From: Byssothecium circinans
Lineage: Eukaryota > Ascomycota > Dothideomycetes > Pleosporales > Massarinaceae
Assembly (NCBI GenBank): GCA_010015675.1
Contig: ML976986.1
Coordinates: 767,981-831,980 of the forward strand
DNA: 64,000 nucleotides
Direction: 5' to 3'
Shown here in pieces: positions 45,151-57,900 of this stretch (positions are counted from its first letter, which is position 1; each line of letters opens with the position of its first letter). The translations under genes were made by a program, and so were the position numbers. The notes beneath the pieces are model-generated. The model made no database searches. It was not told the origin of the DNA and worked only from the letters and a program-made list of their open reading frames with translations.

Positions 45151-46831
45151 CTACTAACTACTTACTCTGTACATTATACGATTTAGGTCTTGCTCATGCT
45201 CTGCTGGAGCCGGATCCTTTGGATATGAGATCTCTACACAGTCTGGCCATGTACTAATATACATTGTGTCAGGGCACAAGCATATTACACCAGCCGGCTA
45301 GCTGCTCCGACGATCGAATTTCGGTACTACGACAGCATATCTCATTCCTTGGGTCCGTCTTCCTCAGTTTTGACACACCTTTTCACGACAAAAGTCTTCT
45401 TTCTTTCGAATCACAGCATGGAACGGCGTTCTTGGCGCATACAGACATTGGGCCGACGATGACCGGCACACCATTATTACTACCCCCATTGCATTTGCGA
45501 GTCTTCCATCATTCTCTCGACGCATCCGGACGGAACGCTACTTCGGACTTTCGAATTCAGCAGTCGTCTGTATCGACAGAGATTTTTGATATTTGATCAG
45601 CGGCTTTGGGACTTCACGGAACCGGCACGTTCATCCATACCCCCACCATACTTCATCCTATCACAGCACTTCGCGCGGACGGCACTTCATCCTCTTATCG
45701 GCGAATCTGGCGGTTGGGTTTTCACTGGCATCTTCTTTCCATTGAGCTTCTATCTTCTTCATGATTGGATCGCCGTGGATGGCTGGCGTTCACGGGCATT
45801 TGGCTGGCGAATATCTTCCATTTCATCACGATGGACATGAGGATGGCTGGGCTGGGCTGGGCTGGGTCAGGACCAGATTTTGAGCGCTTGACGACATTGC
45901 ACGACTTGTACATTTACACTTCCCCCCCGAGATACCAATGATTTCAGAATTCAGCACTATTGCACACGATACTTATGGCTTGAGCTTTTGTCTTCTAGTG
46001 ATTCGATACTTTTTGATATTTCTCGTGACGTTTTTTGACCATGTCTCTGCCGTACAGGGTAAAATCAGTACCTTCGATGCGCTCTAAGGAGTTTGGCCTT
46101 TAAGACCTGCGACTGAACCAACATCATCTGGCTTAGGACCTGAGTAGCACTCATTACGCATTACCCCACTGCTTTTCCCTCTCCACAACCTCTCTTGTAG
46201 ACCTCGCTCTCCCGAAGTAGCGAGCTCGGCGCTCCAACCCATCGTTGTAACTCTGTGTTAGTGTACGAAGCAGGAACGATATGACGTCTAACAGCGACGA
46301 GGAAGTCCAGCTCAAGACACTCTTGGTTGCTGCTATATCCTCAGTGGACATGGACAGAGGCAGAGGAAGGAGGAAGCTACGGAATCTGTGACTGGACATG
46401 AAGCTAGAGGCTCGAGGCGAACGGGGGGCCGTGAGAAAGCGTGGAGTTTACCACAGAAAGACAAGGGAGCTGGGGCTGGGGAGTGCGGTTTGCAGGCTAA
46501 TCTAATTATCAAGACTATATTAAAAGGGAATATCAATTGCTTGGACACCACCTGTTTCATACTAAACGAGCGGATTCGAGAAGAAATGGAGATTAGGTTA
46601 TGGAGTGTTTGTTGTGACAAGTGGCAGTACTAAGCACTGTGCTGCCTTTTATATCATGGAGGGAGCAGTAACGGGTGGGGTTCAGAAATAGATCTTCGAG
46701 GTGTTTGTACTGTATTTAGTGTTTTGGGGATTATGAGGCTAGGAGAGCTGGGTGAGGTAGACAAATGTTTTATGAATAAAGTCTTTGAATATCGAAATCA
46801 TGCAGAATCATACCTAGACTTTGTCTTCGGC
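45151..46831. other. Intergenic, no gene supported
   Basis: About 1.7 kb between CDH1 and the minus-strand gene at 46.8 kb, with convergent 3' ends. It contains a (GCTGG)n run at about 45846-45867. Frames on both strands are short and of low quality. Confidence 0.4.
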
Positions 46832-47800
46832 TCAAACACGCCTTCCGCACTCCAACGACAAGGCCAGATATACCCTCTTCGATAACCGCCAAGCCTCCCG
46901 AAAGCCCTCCTCTTCACTGCCACGTCTCACCAACCGCCTCTCCCCATCTGCAAAATCCGCCCGAAACACCAAATCACCCTTCGTCCAACCCGTCCATCTC
47001 ACAATCCCCTTCTCCTCTTCCAAAAGCCGTCGCGAAACAGCCTTGAGCTGCGGAACCTGCTTCAAATGCGAAGGAAGCGCCGCACCTGCAACACCCAAGG
47101 CAGCTTTCGGCGCTAAGTACACCGCTCTAGACCGTCTCTTCACCTCTCCACCTCCCTCCCCGACAAAAAACTTCGCCAACCCCATCTCCCTCGAGGAGAA
47201 AACATAATCCACAGCCACATAATCCTCCACAAGCAACCTCACACCAACATCCCCCCTCTTCCTCTTCACCTCCATATCCATCAGCGAAGAAAGCACCTCA
47301 ACCATGCGTCCCGCAATCTCCCCCACATCCGCCTTCCTCTTCGCACGCACCGGCAAAGCCACCGGCGCCCACAGAATCTGCACATCATACCGCGCCACCT
47401 TCTTGATCCAGGGATATTTCTTCGCCAGATTCTTCAGGTGCGCAAGCATCTTCTTGTCCCAGTGTTCTTGAATGAAATGCTGCGTGTTCCCCTTGAAAAC
47501 CACGCTGATTCGGAGCTCGACGGCGTGGACGAAGAGGTACGAGGCGTATTCTTGCGCTTCGAGGAAGTTGTATTCGCGCAGGGCGAGGAGGTTTGGGAGG
47601 CCGTGGTGAACGGGCATGATGGTGACGGTTGTGTGGCTGGAGTCGAAGATTTTCTCTTGGAAGGGGAGGCCGGTGTTTGTCGCGGGAGCTCCTTCACAGG
47701 TTGTATGCTGGTAGACGAGGTTTCGAAGCTCGGGTGGGAGTTGAGGGAGGATTTGGCGGCGGATTGATTCCATTTTGGGTTGGGCGATTGGTGATGCCAT
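46832..47800 (-). CDS. Hypothetical protein with F-box-like N-terminus, 322 aa
   Basis: The frame is open from ATG 47800 (MASPIAQPKMESIRRQ) and extends upstream only without ATG. Residues 18-32 read LPQLPPELRNLVYQH, the F-box-like start found in a very large family of Dothideomycete proteins, followed by a hydrophobic alpha/beta region (VHAVELRISVVFKG, RYDVQILWAPVAL). The C-terminal 100 residues are basic (KRRSRAVYLAPKAALG). No catalytic motif is seen. A role in protein binding is inferred from the N-terminal motif only. Confidence 0.65.
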   Translation of the reverse strand: MASPIAQPKMESIRRQILPQLPPELRNLVYQHTTCEGAPATNTGLPFQEKIFDSSHTTVTIMPVHHGLPNLLALREYNFLEAQEYASYLFVHAVELRISVVFKGNTQHFIQEHWDKKMLAHLKNLAKKYPWIKKVARYDVQILWAPVALPVRAKRKADVGEIAGRMVEVLSSLMDMEVKRKRGDVGVRLLVEDYVAVDYVFSSREMGLAKFFVGEGGGEVKRRSRAVYLAPKAALGVAGAALPSHLKQVPQLKAVSRRLLEEEKGIVRWTGWTKGDLVFRADFADGERRLVRRGSEEEGFREAWRLSKRVYLALSLECGRRV

Positions 47801-49114
47801 GATGTATGCGAAGTGTTCAAGATTTCGAAAATGAGAATTGTTTTGCGAGAAACTGTTGGGGATGGAGAGGCCGGTCGCTGGAGTCTTGAAGTTGGGTGAC
47901 CACAAGCGAAAGCGGCTGTACTTTAGCTATTGTACTGTTCTGCACAATGTGGGTGACCGCGTTGTATACAAGCTGATCATCACGTGTATGTTCCTCCCTT
48001 CACCCCAACTCTTCTTTTTCTTCTTAAAAGGAAGCCCAAATTTTAGCCAAGGTCTGCGTGCTGTCAACAGAGTTCAAAAGACAAAGCGGAAACAGCACGA
48101 ATCACCTCTAAATATATCTAACCTCCTTTAACAAAAGAATTTTTGCTGCTCAAAATTTTGCTCGTGCCGTAGTTAAGTTAGGTTCACGAGCGGGGCGCAC
48201 GTGATAGAATCGTTGCGCGTTCGGCACAATGCATGCAGCAGCGCAATTTCTCTGCTTGCTATCTACACATGGCTAAACGGAGTTTGGATGGTGGTGATGC
48301 TGTTCCGCGGGGAAAGCATTTTCGCGAGTTGAAGTTGCTTAAGTGCTTGTGAGCTTCCGATGTTGCATCCGTTTCGGAACGATGCGCTCGTGGAGCGAAT
48401 CAGATGTATGTGAATACATACCTTCTTAACCTGTCTAAGGACAAGTGGATTACACGTTCTCTACGCCATCATGAAGTTTTGTGGAGGAAGTTGGAACTAC
48501 TAATACATGGTCAAAATTCTCGCATGTAGGTGGTAGCTATTGGGTTGTTCCAATCAGAATTTTATGCCAGGTGCTGGTGCGAGCGGCTCGGGCGGAATGC
48601 GCAGATTTATAAATGTAGAAGGTTGATGGAGAATTGGTTGGTATAGAATAGGGAGGGCAAATTCGACAGGTACCGTGGCAATTATAGTATGAGTTCTTAC
48701 GGTTGACTCATTCATCAGTGTTGGAACTGCGCCACCGCCCTCTTCCGCAGGGCTGGACACGAGAACCGCGTACAAGTCGTGACGAGGTTCACAACCATCG
48801 AAATACGATATAATGATATTGCGCAGGATAAGTGCGTAGATACTACTGGGCCAGTGTAACGCCATGAGAGAGTGACATGCCTTGAGAAGGAATCAGGCCC
48901 GAGGCGTTCATCGCGCAAGTTGCACTTGACTGGCGTGAAATTTGATTGGTGAAGCACACTATTTCATACGTCCGTTGGCAGTGCAAGTCAAAAGGGTTCA
49001 GCAGTATCGCATTTTCGGCCAGCCTGTGCGGCCAAGACTATTCATGAAGCAAATACATATTCCCAATACGAACGCCCGACCTTTTGACGCCTAAACACCG
49101 CCCAAGCATGCTTA
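47801..49114. other. Intergenic with one weak frame
   Basis: Mostly non-coding. A minus-strand frame of 103 codons starts at ATG 48865 (MALHWPSSIYALILR) and ends at 48554. It has no recognised domain, and its Pro-rich end argues against a folded protein. The region near 47980-48200 is T-rich. Nothing else is seen. Confidence 0.35.
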
Positions 49115-51203
49115 CTATATGGCATTAGCAGCCGCCTTCGCCTTTTCAAGCTTTCTCCGCTTATGCCTCAAAGTCTCCGCTTCAGTGTCCCGCTTGTTCG
49201 CTCCGTACTCGATACGCTTGAGTAGCTTCCGCTTCTTGTTGGACAGCATCATCTTCTGGCGATCCTTCTCCTCTTGTTCTTCTCTCCGTTTCTTCTCCGC
49301 CTTCTTGCGGATGGCAGCGTTCTTGGATTTGGTGGTCTCGACTTCTGGTTCAAGTGGCTTGCCAGTGGCTTCGGCTTCGAGTTCTCGCTGATGCTGTAAC
49401 CGGGCGGCTTCTCCTTCAGATATGTCGGATTCGGCGTCCGAGTCGAAACCTTCCCAATCATCAACACCTTCAGCTGCATCAGGCTCGTCGCTTTCATCCT
49501 CCTCTTCATCGGAATCGACGACATCCATGCCTTCGCCAGCCTCGACTGAAGAATCGCGATCCAAAAGTGCATCGACACCGTTCCCTTCACCATCTGCTTC
49601 AGACTCAAGCGCGTCTTCGGCGTCTTCTTCTTCTTCTTCGAAAGTAGCAGCCTCGCCCTCCTCTTCCTGCTCTTGCAAGGAGAGAGTCGGGTCGTATTCG
49701 CCCTTCTTGGCCTTCACCCAAGGGCTGAGATGAGGTGGTAGTTCAGCTCCGGGGGCATAGAGATCCGGCCGGAGAAGTTTGCTCTGATTGATGCAATCCC
49801 AGACCCATTGCGGTTGGACATAGGTCCTGCCGGGCATTGTCGATCGTGGCCATTGTACCTTAGGGTTAGCTGTACCATTGTTCTCAGCCTCCGCGACTTC
49901 GGGTACCTCCACAGCATTGGACAATGCAGGTCGATCGATGATTTGGTGAGTAATTGAGGGGTCAGACTCGTTTGTGGTGAAGGCTCCATCGCCCAGGGTA
50001 CCATCCCACCCAACGCGCTTGCAACCAAAGGCCTTCAAAATGAACTCCAGGGGAGCTCTGGGAGTCTCTCGAGAGATGTAGAAGGTGAAAGGAGCAAACA
50101 ATGAAGCCACCTCCGCACTACTTGCTTCTGGCTGTGGCAGAACATCTGCATCAGGTGCTGTTACCTCAAATTTGTCAATGCCTTCAGTGCCCTCATCCTC
50201 ATCAGCAGGCTGGATCGAATCAGGGGTAGTCTCTTCTTCCTCAAGATCCGCCTGAGCCGCAATCTTGTCAGCGATAGCCTGCGCCTCAGGATTCACAACG
50301 GTAGGCCCGTTGTCTTCACTGTTTGAGTCGCCATTTGCTACCACACTCTTGCCCTCCAGCTGGAATGCGCTTAGCTCGCCGCCTTGTTCGTCCATCTTTG
50401 CGTTGAACTTGGGAGGATACACAAGCCCAATGGTAGTGTACAATCGGTAGTTTACGAAGCCCAGCAGTGTGGTGTAGAACTCGACGAACGTGCCCATAAT
50501 CCTAAAGTCAATGTCGCCTCCTGTCCTCTGCACAAAGCGGTAAGGTACCAGCCACATGACGTCCTGCCCTTGTATCGTCGCTTGGTAGTAGATGCCCTTG
50601 ATAGACAAGAATGACTTGCGTAGCGAATGTGTGACGATGACATAGTGTTCGAATTCGTGGCAAAGCTTCTGACAGAGGGTGATGGTTTTCGCGGGTACAT
50701 GTTCGCTCGACGGCAGGTTGGCGAAGAGGAAGAGCATGGAAAGTGCATCGTCGAGGTCGCGGAGAGCGTCGATGAAGGTCGGATACCGCTCTTTGATGAT
50801 ATGGTCGAGCTTGATTTTCGGAATCAGGTTCTTTTCGAGGCGCGCAGCATCACCTGCCTCTCCGCGTCCAAGCGCGCGAGCAATCTTTTTCGCAACCGCC
50901 TTGTGCTCGCGGAATTTGCCCAGCAGAGGCTCGTGGAGGAGATACTGGATATCCTTGGTGTAGTAGAAGGTAGTCGCAGCGGTCGATCCATGGGTCACCT
51001 TCTTCTTCTTGCGCGGTTCACGGGGATAGATTCCCTTGAAGATGCATAGCCGGCGAAAGTCTGGCAGTGAAATCTGCAGCTTCTTGACAGCGCGCGTCCT
51101 GGTGATGTAATTTTTGGCCGCGCCAGAGGTTCCTAATTGCAATGAGTATCAAAACTGTACAGTGAGCGCCTCCACGCTTACCTTTTTTCTTGATGCGCGC
51201 CAT
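49115..51203 (-). CDS. NOP7: Pescadillo homologue NOP7, 679 aa
   Basis: A 22-nt first exon (51203-51182, MARIKKKG) is spliced over a 49-bp intron to exon 2 (51132-49115), giving 680 codons. NOP7/Pescadillo is part of the PeBoW (Nop7-Erb1-Ytm1) complex, which is needed for processing of 27S pre-rRNA and 60S subunit assembly in the nucleolus. The Pescadillo N-terminal domain is clear ([54 protein letters not shown]). A BRCT domain follows at about residues 345-465, ending with [17 protein letters not shown]. Then come a long Glu/Asp/Ser-rich acidic tract and a basic coiled-coil tail ([20 protein letters not shown]). Confidence 0.95.
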
Positions 51204-51454
51204 ATTGATTGTCTTGGAGCTAATGCGCAGATTCCTAGAATCTCGATATCGACGGCGGGGACAAGAAAAAAGTTCCGGCCCACTAAATAGGCATCTAGGT
51301 TTCTCCGTCGCCGGGCTTGACACAAAGAACCAATCAGCTGTCAGCAAGCGCCGAAGCGCCGTGTCCACATCAGCCGGACCATCATCATTATGGTCTGGTT
51401 GACGGTCTCTACATGTATGGCTTTGACTCGGATGCTGCCGTGAGTTCACAATCA
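51204..51454. promoter_or_regulatory. Short divergent promoter, NOP7 / GAB1
   Basis: Only 251 bp separate the start codons of NOP7 (minus) and GAB1 (plus), so the two genes probably share a promoter region. No TATA box is obvious. Confidence 0.55.
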
Positions 51455-52867
51455 ATGGCAGACCAGAACAAAGCTCTCTTGTTTGGAGCCGCTGCCGTAG
51501 TGCGACTGGTTCTGTTTACTGCGTTCCCGTCTTTACCCACCTTGCTAGCTGGCCGTGTCGAGGTTTCCACTCCAGTGACGAGCTTCAAGAGACGTGTGTC
51601 CTGCCTACTGTTTCAACGACTACTCTCATACTGATCTGATTACAGTCCAGGAGGGCCTCTTTCTCTACACCCACAATGTCTCTCCCTACGACGGCGGCGT
51701 CTACCACCAAGCGCCACTCCTCCTCCCACTGTTCTCCCTCCTGCCGAACCCGTCCTCGTATCCTTTCTCGACGAACGTGCTATTCACCTTGGTGGACTTG
51801 CTGAGCGCATATGCATTGGTACAGATTGCGGATAGCGGTCAGGCATCCGTCACACGTCGGTTCACATCATCACGAAAGGACTTGAAATGGAGCAGTGCGG
51901 CCATTGCGGCGGGGTATGTGGGAGAGCAGTCCATTTGAGGCTCAGACTGACCCCAGCAGCTTCCTCTTCAATCCCTTCACGGTTGCAACATGCATTGCCC
52001 GTTCCACTTCGGCTCTTACCAACCTTTTCATCCTGACAGCGATGGCCAAGGCGACACAAGGGGCCAGCTTCACCTTCTTGCTCTCGCTGTCTTTCGCGTC
52101 GTACCTCGCTATGCATCCGCTGTTATTGTTCCCGCCTCTTCTGGTTCTCCTCTACGATGCCCGAGCCATTAAGTCGAAGTCTACGCCAAACCCTGTTACG
52201 TTCACTGCTATACATTCGTTGGGATTAGGTGCAGTGATTGGTGCTTTACTTGGGGTTTCAGCACTTCTCACAGGCTCGTGGGACTTCCTAGCAGCGACGT
52301 ATGGCGTACGTTTGCTACTACCAGACCTTACGCCGAATGTCGGATTGTGGTGGTATTTCTTCACTGAGATGTTTGATTCGTTCAGGGAGTTCTTTCTAGG
52401 GGTCTTCTGGCTGCATGTTGCCTCGTACATGCCGGGGTTAACAACACGGCTACGCAAGCAACCATTGTTTGTTGCAACCACCTTGACAGGCATATTTGCT
52501 ATCTTCACGCCATATCCCAGCATCGCCGATGCAGCGTTGTACTTGTCCCTAGTCCCTTTATTCCGGCATCTATTCCCTCGTAAGCAAATCTCCACATGCG
52601 CTGTCACGTCGAGACTAACATATCAAAGTCATGAGATACACTTTCCTAGCATTGGCAAATACGATGTACGCAACTTTCCTCGGCCCAGCGTTCTACCATC
52701 TCTGGATATACGCTGGTTCCGGGAACGCCAACTTTTTCTACGCTATCACGCTTGTCTGGAGCTTAGGGTTGTCAATAATAGTCGGAGACTCGCTGTACGC
52801 CGCCTTGCGGGATGAATTGGACGTCGAGCGACCTGAATTGAGGGGCAAGGAGGTTAGACGGATTTAA
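51455..52867 (+). CDS. GAB1: GPI transamidase subunit GAB1 / PIG-U, 422 aa
   Basis: Four exons (51455-51593, 51646-51913, 51957-52579, 52629-52867) with introns of 52, 43 and 49 bp sum to 423 codons. PIG-U/Gab1 is a multi-span ER membrane subunit of the transamidase that attaches GPI anchors to proteins. Family motifs are LQEGLFLYTHNVSPYDGGVY, HQAPLLLPLF, FLFNPFTVATC and NVGLWWYFFTEMFDSFREFF. The last sits in the region similar to fatty-acid elongases noted for this family. About 8-10 hydrophobic spans are visible. The 43-bp second intron is the shortest in the window; it is required to join AAIAAG to SFLFNPF. Confidence 0.93.
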
Positions 52868-53480
52868 GATAGCCCGTAGGAATTAAAATGTACGAAACCA
52901 TCAATCGATTCATGTTTCCCCGATCGCATGCAAACGCTTGCTAACCCTCAGCGGATCTAGACTTTTGACATATCACTAAGATCTGAAATAGCGGAGACGA
53001 AGGCTATTAGCCCAACAGCGTACTCGGTTGAGATAGATGACTCTACGTCTTGATGGATGGTGACACAACATTTGCATACGTCACATGACGGCGCGTCGGC
53101 CCCTGGCAACGACACCTTATCACGTTTCCTCGACAACAGCAGGCTCTATTGCAGATATAGAAGGCCTACGGCTTGTACAATGACCCATATTATCTGCACG
53201 TGTGAGTCAGAACCACAGATAATACGCCACAAGTTTAGTCTTGCAGATATCTTTTACTTTCGCGGCGAGTCCTCACCGCGAACGCAAGCTGCCTGCAAAT
53301 TCTGCTTTCACCTTCATATGTAACTATCTTTTGGCCCCGCCTCTCACCTATAAAATTACTATCCCCCGCATCTTCTCCTCCCTTCCTCTTCCTCCCACTA
53401 CACACCACATTTGTTCGACGCCCGGCATCTACAACAACTCAAGCCTACTGCCCTCCCCCCCATCGCACATCACAATCAAC
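52868..53480. other. Intergenic and leader of the next gene
   Basis: About 600 bp. The last 150 bp is pyrimidine-rich (CCTCTTCCTCCC), as in fungal promoters and leaders, ending in CAATCAACATG. TATAAAA at 53350 may be a TATA box. Confidence 0.45.
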
Positions 53481-54085
53481 ATGTCTTCTCAGAACACTTT
53501 CTCCACCAAAGAGATGCAGAATCTCGCTCTCGCATGGCAGTGTATGCTCACAGATCCCAAGGTACGTTCCCACTTTCCAGTATTTTTACACAGACCGACA
53601 TGCCACAACAGCACACCATCTTAGATTCTTGACGTCCCACAAATTAACAGCGCGCTAACACTCTACAGATCGACATGGAAAAGTTCGCCCAGCTCGCGGG
53701 CTACGGCTCTCGGGCCTCCGCTGCCACAACTTTCAACAACCTGAAGCGCAAGCTCAAGGACCTGGCCGGGAACTCCAACGCCATGCCCTCCAGCACGCCC
53801 CTCGGCACCCCCAAGAAGACGTTCACTGCTATACCGAGGACACCCAAGTCGGGTAAGCGCGCCGCTCCGGCTGCTGGCGACGACGACGAGTCTCCGACCA
53901 AGAAGAAAAAGGGCGCTGCGACTCCGAAGAAGCAGCAGCCGTTCTCTACTAATACTACTGCCACTACCAATGAGGTGGAGGAGGTGGAGGAGGAGGACCT
54001 CAATGGCGTGCGCGTCAAGGTGGAGCCTGAGATCAAGCTCCTTCGCGGCATGAGCGAGTACAACGATCGTGGATATAAGGGTTAG
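53481..54085 (+). CDS. Small basic, probably nuclear, protein, 165 aa
   Basis: Exon 1 (53481-53561) and exon 2 (53669-54085) flank a 107-bp intron with a GCTAAC branch and a TACAG acceptor. The N-terminal part (LALAWQCMLTDPKIDMEKFA, then LAGYGSRASAATTFNNLKRK) resembles a widespread Pezizomycotina type in which a short helix-turn-helix-like unit is followed by a disordered tail. The tail is rich in Lys, Thr and Pro (SPTKKKKGAATPKKQ), then acidic, and contains VRVKVEPE, a SUMO-site-like motif. DNA or chromatin association is inferred from composition only. Confidence 0.75.
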
Positions 54086-54913
54086 GATGGTGCTCTTTTG
54101 AGCATCTCTTTGCTTTATGACTGATTTTGGCAGTCTGAGTCCGTGGTTCAATGGGCTGTTCGGCTCATTGAATGTGTCTTGAACTGCCTCTTTACACTAT
54201 GTTTTGTGGGTCCGCACCTTCAAGGTTCTTTCATGGTCTGAATAGACAGGAACTAGTTGGACTCTCATGGCGAGTATGTGGAATTTTTAGAACGGGTTTT
54301 GGTCTCTGTAAATAGGTTCTGGAGTACTGATTTACCCATTGGGCGAGTGATACAGAGCTTGAGCCGGCGAGCTTGGACGTTCGAGCGAGGCTCTTATAGC
54401 AAACAGCCCATCATATTCTGCTCTCATTCCATGTGCTCGTGCGACTGCTGGTGACGATGCTCTAGTGTCAAGTCGATAGGCTGAAAACTCACGACAACTT
54501 ATGTCATGTGTCAAGACACTAACAGGGGTTTGTATAACTTGGGCTTGCTTGTGTGGTGAAGACTTCTCATCCAGTCAAACACGTTTGGACGCACCCAAGG
54601 AAGCATAAAATGACCATATCATAGGGCCTACCTGGGCGGTAGAGTCAAATATCAGAAGAGTTTTTTGGCTAAATATGTAGCATGACATAATTACATCGAT
54701 GTCTATGCGTCGATCTCGAAGATGAAGTAGCGCCGTCCCGTTCCCTCCTACCCTTGAACATTAAGAGATCCGATTCAACTCCAAACAAATATTAATACCC
54801 CCTTTATATTATACACGTCTGAACTCCAACATCTCTAGCCCAGCCTGACCATACCGTTTCCCCCTTTTCTTCGAACAGCAGGCTGAACATCGAGTTTGTG
54901 CAGACAACAATCC
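54086..54913. other. Intergenic, convergent 3' ends
   Basis: About 830 bp between the small nuclear-type gene and the MSH6 stop. AT-rich from 54600. No gene or repeat seen. Confidence 0.45.
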
Positions 54914-57900
54914 TCACAACGCAGCGATAGCCTCCCTGAGCACATCCAGTGCCCTATCCCCAACACCTTCCAAGCCCTCTCTAAGCGCCCACGCAACATC
55001 ACTCTGCAACCCCAACGGTACATACACACCGCCATCCTCCTTGTTGGTTTCCATCCGCTCCCCCAGACGCGAAGTATGCTCCCACTCTCGAGCAGCAATC
55101 TCCGCGTTCTCGATGACTTTGGTGGGGATCCCGCACATAGCTGCACAGTGCATACCAAAGCTGCCTTCTGCAACGCCGTCTTCGAGCTTGTAGAGGAATG
55201 TGATAGACTTTGACTCGCCGTCGACGTGGATACGCATGCGTTTGTTGGCGACTTCGGGATGGTATTCGAATTCTTTGGCCAGAGAGCGGTAATGTGTGGC
55301 AAAGAAGCCTACACAGCCGACCCGAGAACTGATATCGTGCAGAACGGCTTGAGCAACGGCAACACCGTCATAGGAAGATGTGCCGCGGCCGAGCTCATCG
55401 AGAATGACCAGTGAGCGGGGCGTTGCTTCGGATAGGATCTTCTGGGTCTCTGAAAGCTCGACGAAGAAGGTAGATTGTGCGGCAAAAATGTTGTCGTTGG
55501 CTCCTAGACGCGACATAATGCGATCGACGGGTGTGAGCGTGGCGACTGTGCAAGGCAGATAGCAACCGACTTGGGCCATGATGACAGCGATGCAAGTCAT
55601 TCGGAGAATAGTAGACTTGCCAGCAGCATTGGCACCGGTGAGGAGATCGATGTTAGGAGACTCGCCGCCAAGCTTGATGTCGTTTGGAATGAAGTCATCG
55701 ACGGCGTTGAGCATGCAAGGATGGCGAAGTTCTTCGAATTCTACAACAGTGCGTTTTGTTTCCGTGAAGGTTGGTCGGCAGCTGGGTGAGCCCAGTGATG
55801 CGGATGCCTTTGCCAAACTGATGAGGCAGTCGAGCTGAGCAATAATCTTGATGGCTGCGAGCCAAGTAGTATAGTCCGCGTCGAATTTGGCGCAAAAGTG
55901 GGTAGCAACTTCGCGGGTGCGTTGGCCGTGGGTTTCCTGTGCTTCTTGTAAAGCTCGAACGAGCTTCTGGAGCTGAGGAGTGTAGTACCGGTTGACCTTG
56001 GCCGTTGCAGACATTTGACTGTAATGCTTTGGTACTTTGACCTTCTTGGGAACTTCAAGCTGGTAGATCTCCTTGCCGATGTCGGTGAAGCAAATGGTCG
56101 GAGTGCTCAAATCTTTCCTCGTCTGTTTGAGAAGCTTGTTGAGCTCGGCGACGCAAGCATCTACTTCCTGCTGGCTTTCGTCATACTCTTCTTCGGTGCC
56201 AGGTGCAGGGACTAGAATGCCGTCGGATTTGGCCAGGTCGCGATCGAAAGCATCATTCCATTTGGCCAAAGCACCAGCAAGATCTGGCATGGACGAAATG
56301 AGCTGTCCAATGACACCTTCACCCTCGCCAAATGACTTCAACATGCTCATCGTGTACTCGATCTGCTCAAAGCCTTCCAAGACCTTGAGGAAGTCTTGAG
56401 CCTTGCAACGGCCCGCGTGAACACGAGATATCAATCGCTCTAGATCTGGAAGTTTGCTGAGGGAGGAAGTGAAGTTGTCCATGATTTGGGAGTCGGCGTT
56501 CAACGCATCAACGGCATCAAGGCGCGCATTGATCTTATTCGCGTCTGCCAGCGGGTGACAAACCCACTGTCGTAGAAGGCGCTTACCGAAGGGAGTGATG
56601 CACCTGTTGAGCATAGCGAACAATGTCCCTTCACTTCCACCGTCAAAGTTATTGGCGAAGATTTCAAGATTGATTAGACTCTGTCCATCGAGAACTAAGC
56701 TTGTGGCCTTTCGAATTGGATCGTACCACTCGAAGTTTCCTAGAGTAACTAGGTCGCGCTCAATCTTCAGCATGCGAAGATATTGAAGCAGGGCACCGAA
56801 AGCTGACATTGCCAACTCCTGCCCGCGGGCTTCACGAAGAACAGGAGGCCATGCTTCAATGTCGTCTTCCATGGGAGATTCGAAGTAGCCGGCAACTCCT
56901 ATTTCTTTGATGGTCATGTCGGCTGTCCAGAATTCCTTCGTTGGCTTGAGATTGCTCCACAACGTTGTCGGGCTAGTATTGTTCTTCAAGATTCTCAAAG
57001 CTTTCGCAGAAAGACATGACTTCTCCAGAAGAAGCTCGCCAGGTCTCATTTGCGCAATCAATGTCTCGAACTTCGTCAAGTCGATATCGTCAGTGAACTC
57101 GCAGAGCTGAAACTGCGCTGTAGCGGTGTCGACAAAGGCTACACCAAAAGCGGGAAGGTTATCTCGCTCGATTTCCTTGATAGCCATGCAGTAGGTGGAC
57201 ATATCGCCCTGAAGCATACCCGTATCGACCAAGGTTCCCGATGTAAGCACAGAAGCCAGCTCTCGACGGATGACTTTGTCTTTGGGACCTTTGCTCTTTG
57301 CTCCACCATTATTCCCGCGCTCCCGCATCTCTTTGCCGAGCGCTGACTCCATCTGATCCACTCTAGCCACTTTATAGCCTTTTGCGACGAATTGGCTTGC
57401 CCACATGTCCAAAGAGGCTTCGGGCACGCCGACCATGCACATGTTGACGCGATCCGTAAGCTTCAGGTCAAACTCTTGATGGCCAATGATCGCGTCTTTC
57501 TCATACAATTCATAGAATTTCCCCTTTTTGAAGAAGACAACAGTGTCCCAGAATTTACGCTTGATGTCCCAGTACTGCTGCTCGAAATCCGAAAACTTTT
57601 GGCCAGAGGGTATGTACAAAGTCCGTTCGTCATAATCGGGATGGCCGGGCGGTCGACGATCTGCATCCAGAGGATTCGCTAGCCAAGTATGCCGATCAGA
57701 AGGTGTTGACGCTGAAGCCTTCGGTTTGCCTTGCTTTGATGCTTTCTTAATAGCCTGAGTGGCAGGCTTCGGATTCAGCGGCTCCAAGTTCTCAGGATCG
57801 TACGTCCACTGTCGCGCTGTCGATGTGCCACCCATCACGACATCCTCGTCCTCCTCGTCATCTATGATCGGTACAGGTGGGGACGCTGCAGGCGGCGACT

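Noticed and set aside
49354..49733. Plus-strand frames opposite the acidic tail of NOP7
   Set aside because: Shadows of GAA/GAG/GAC repeats (poly-Ser, poly-Leu).
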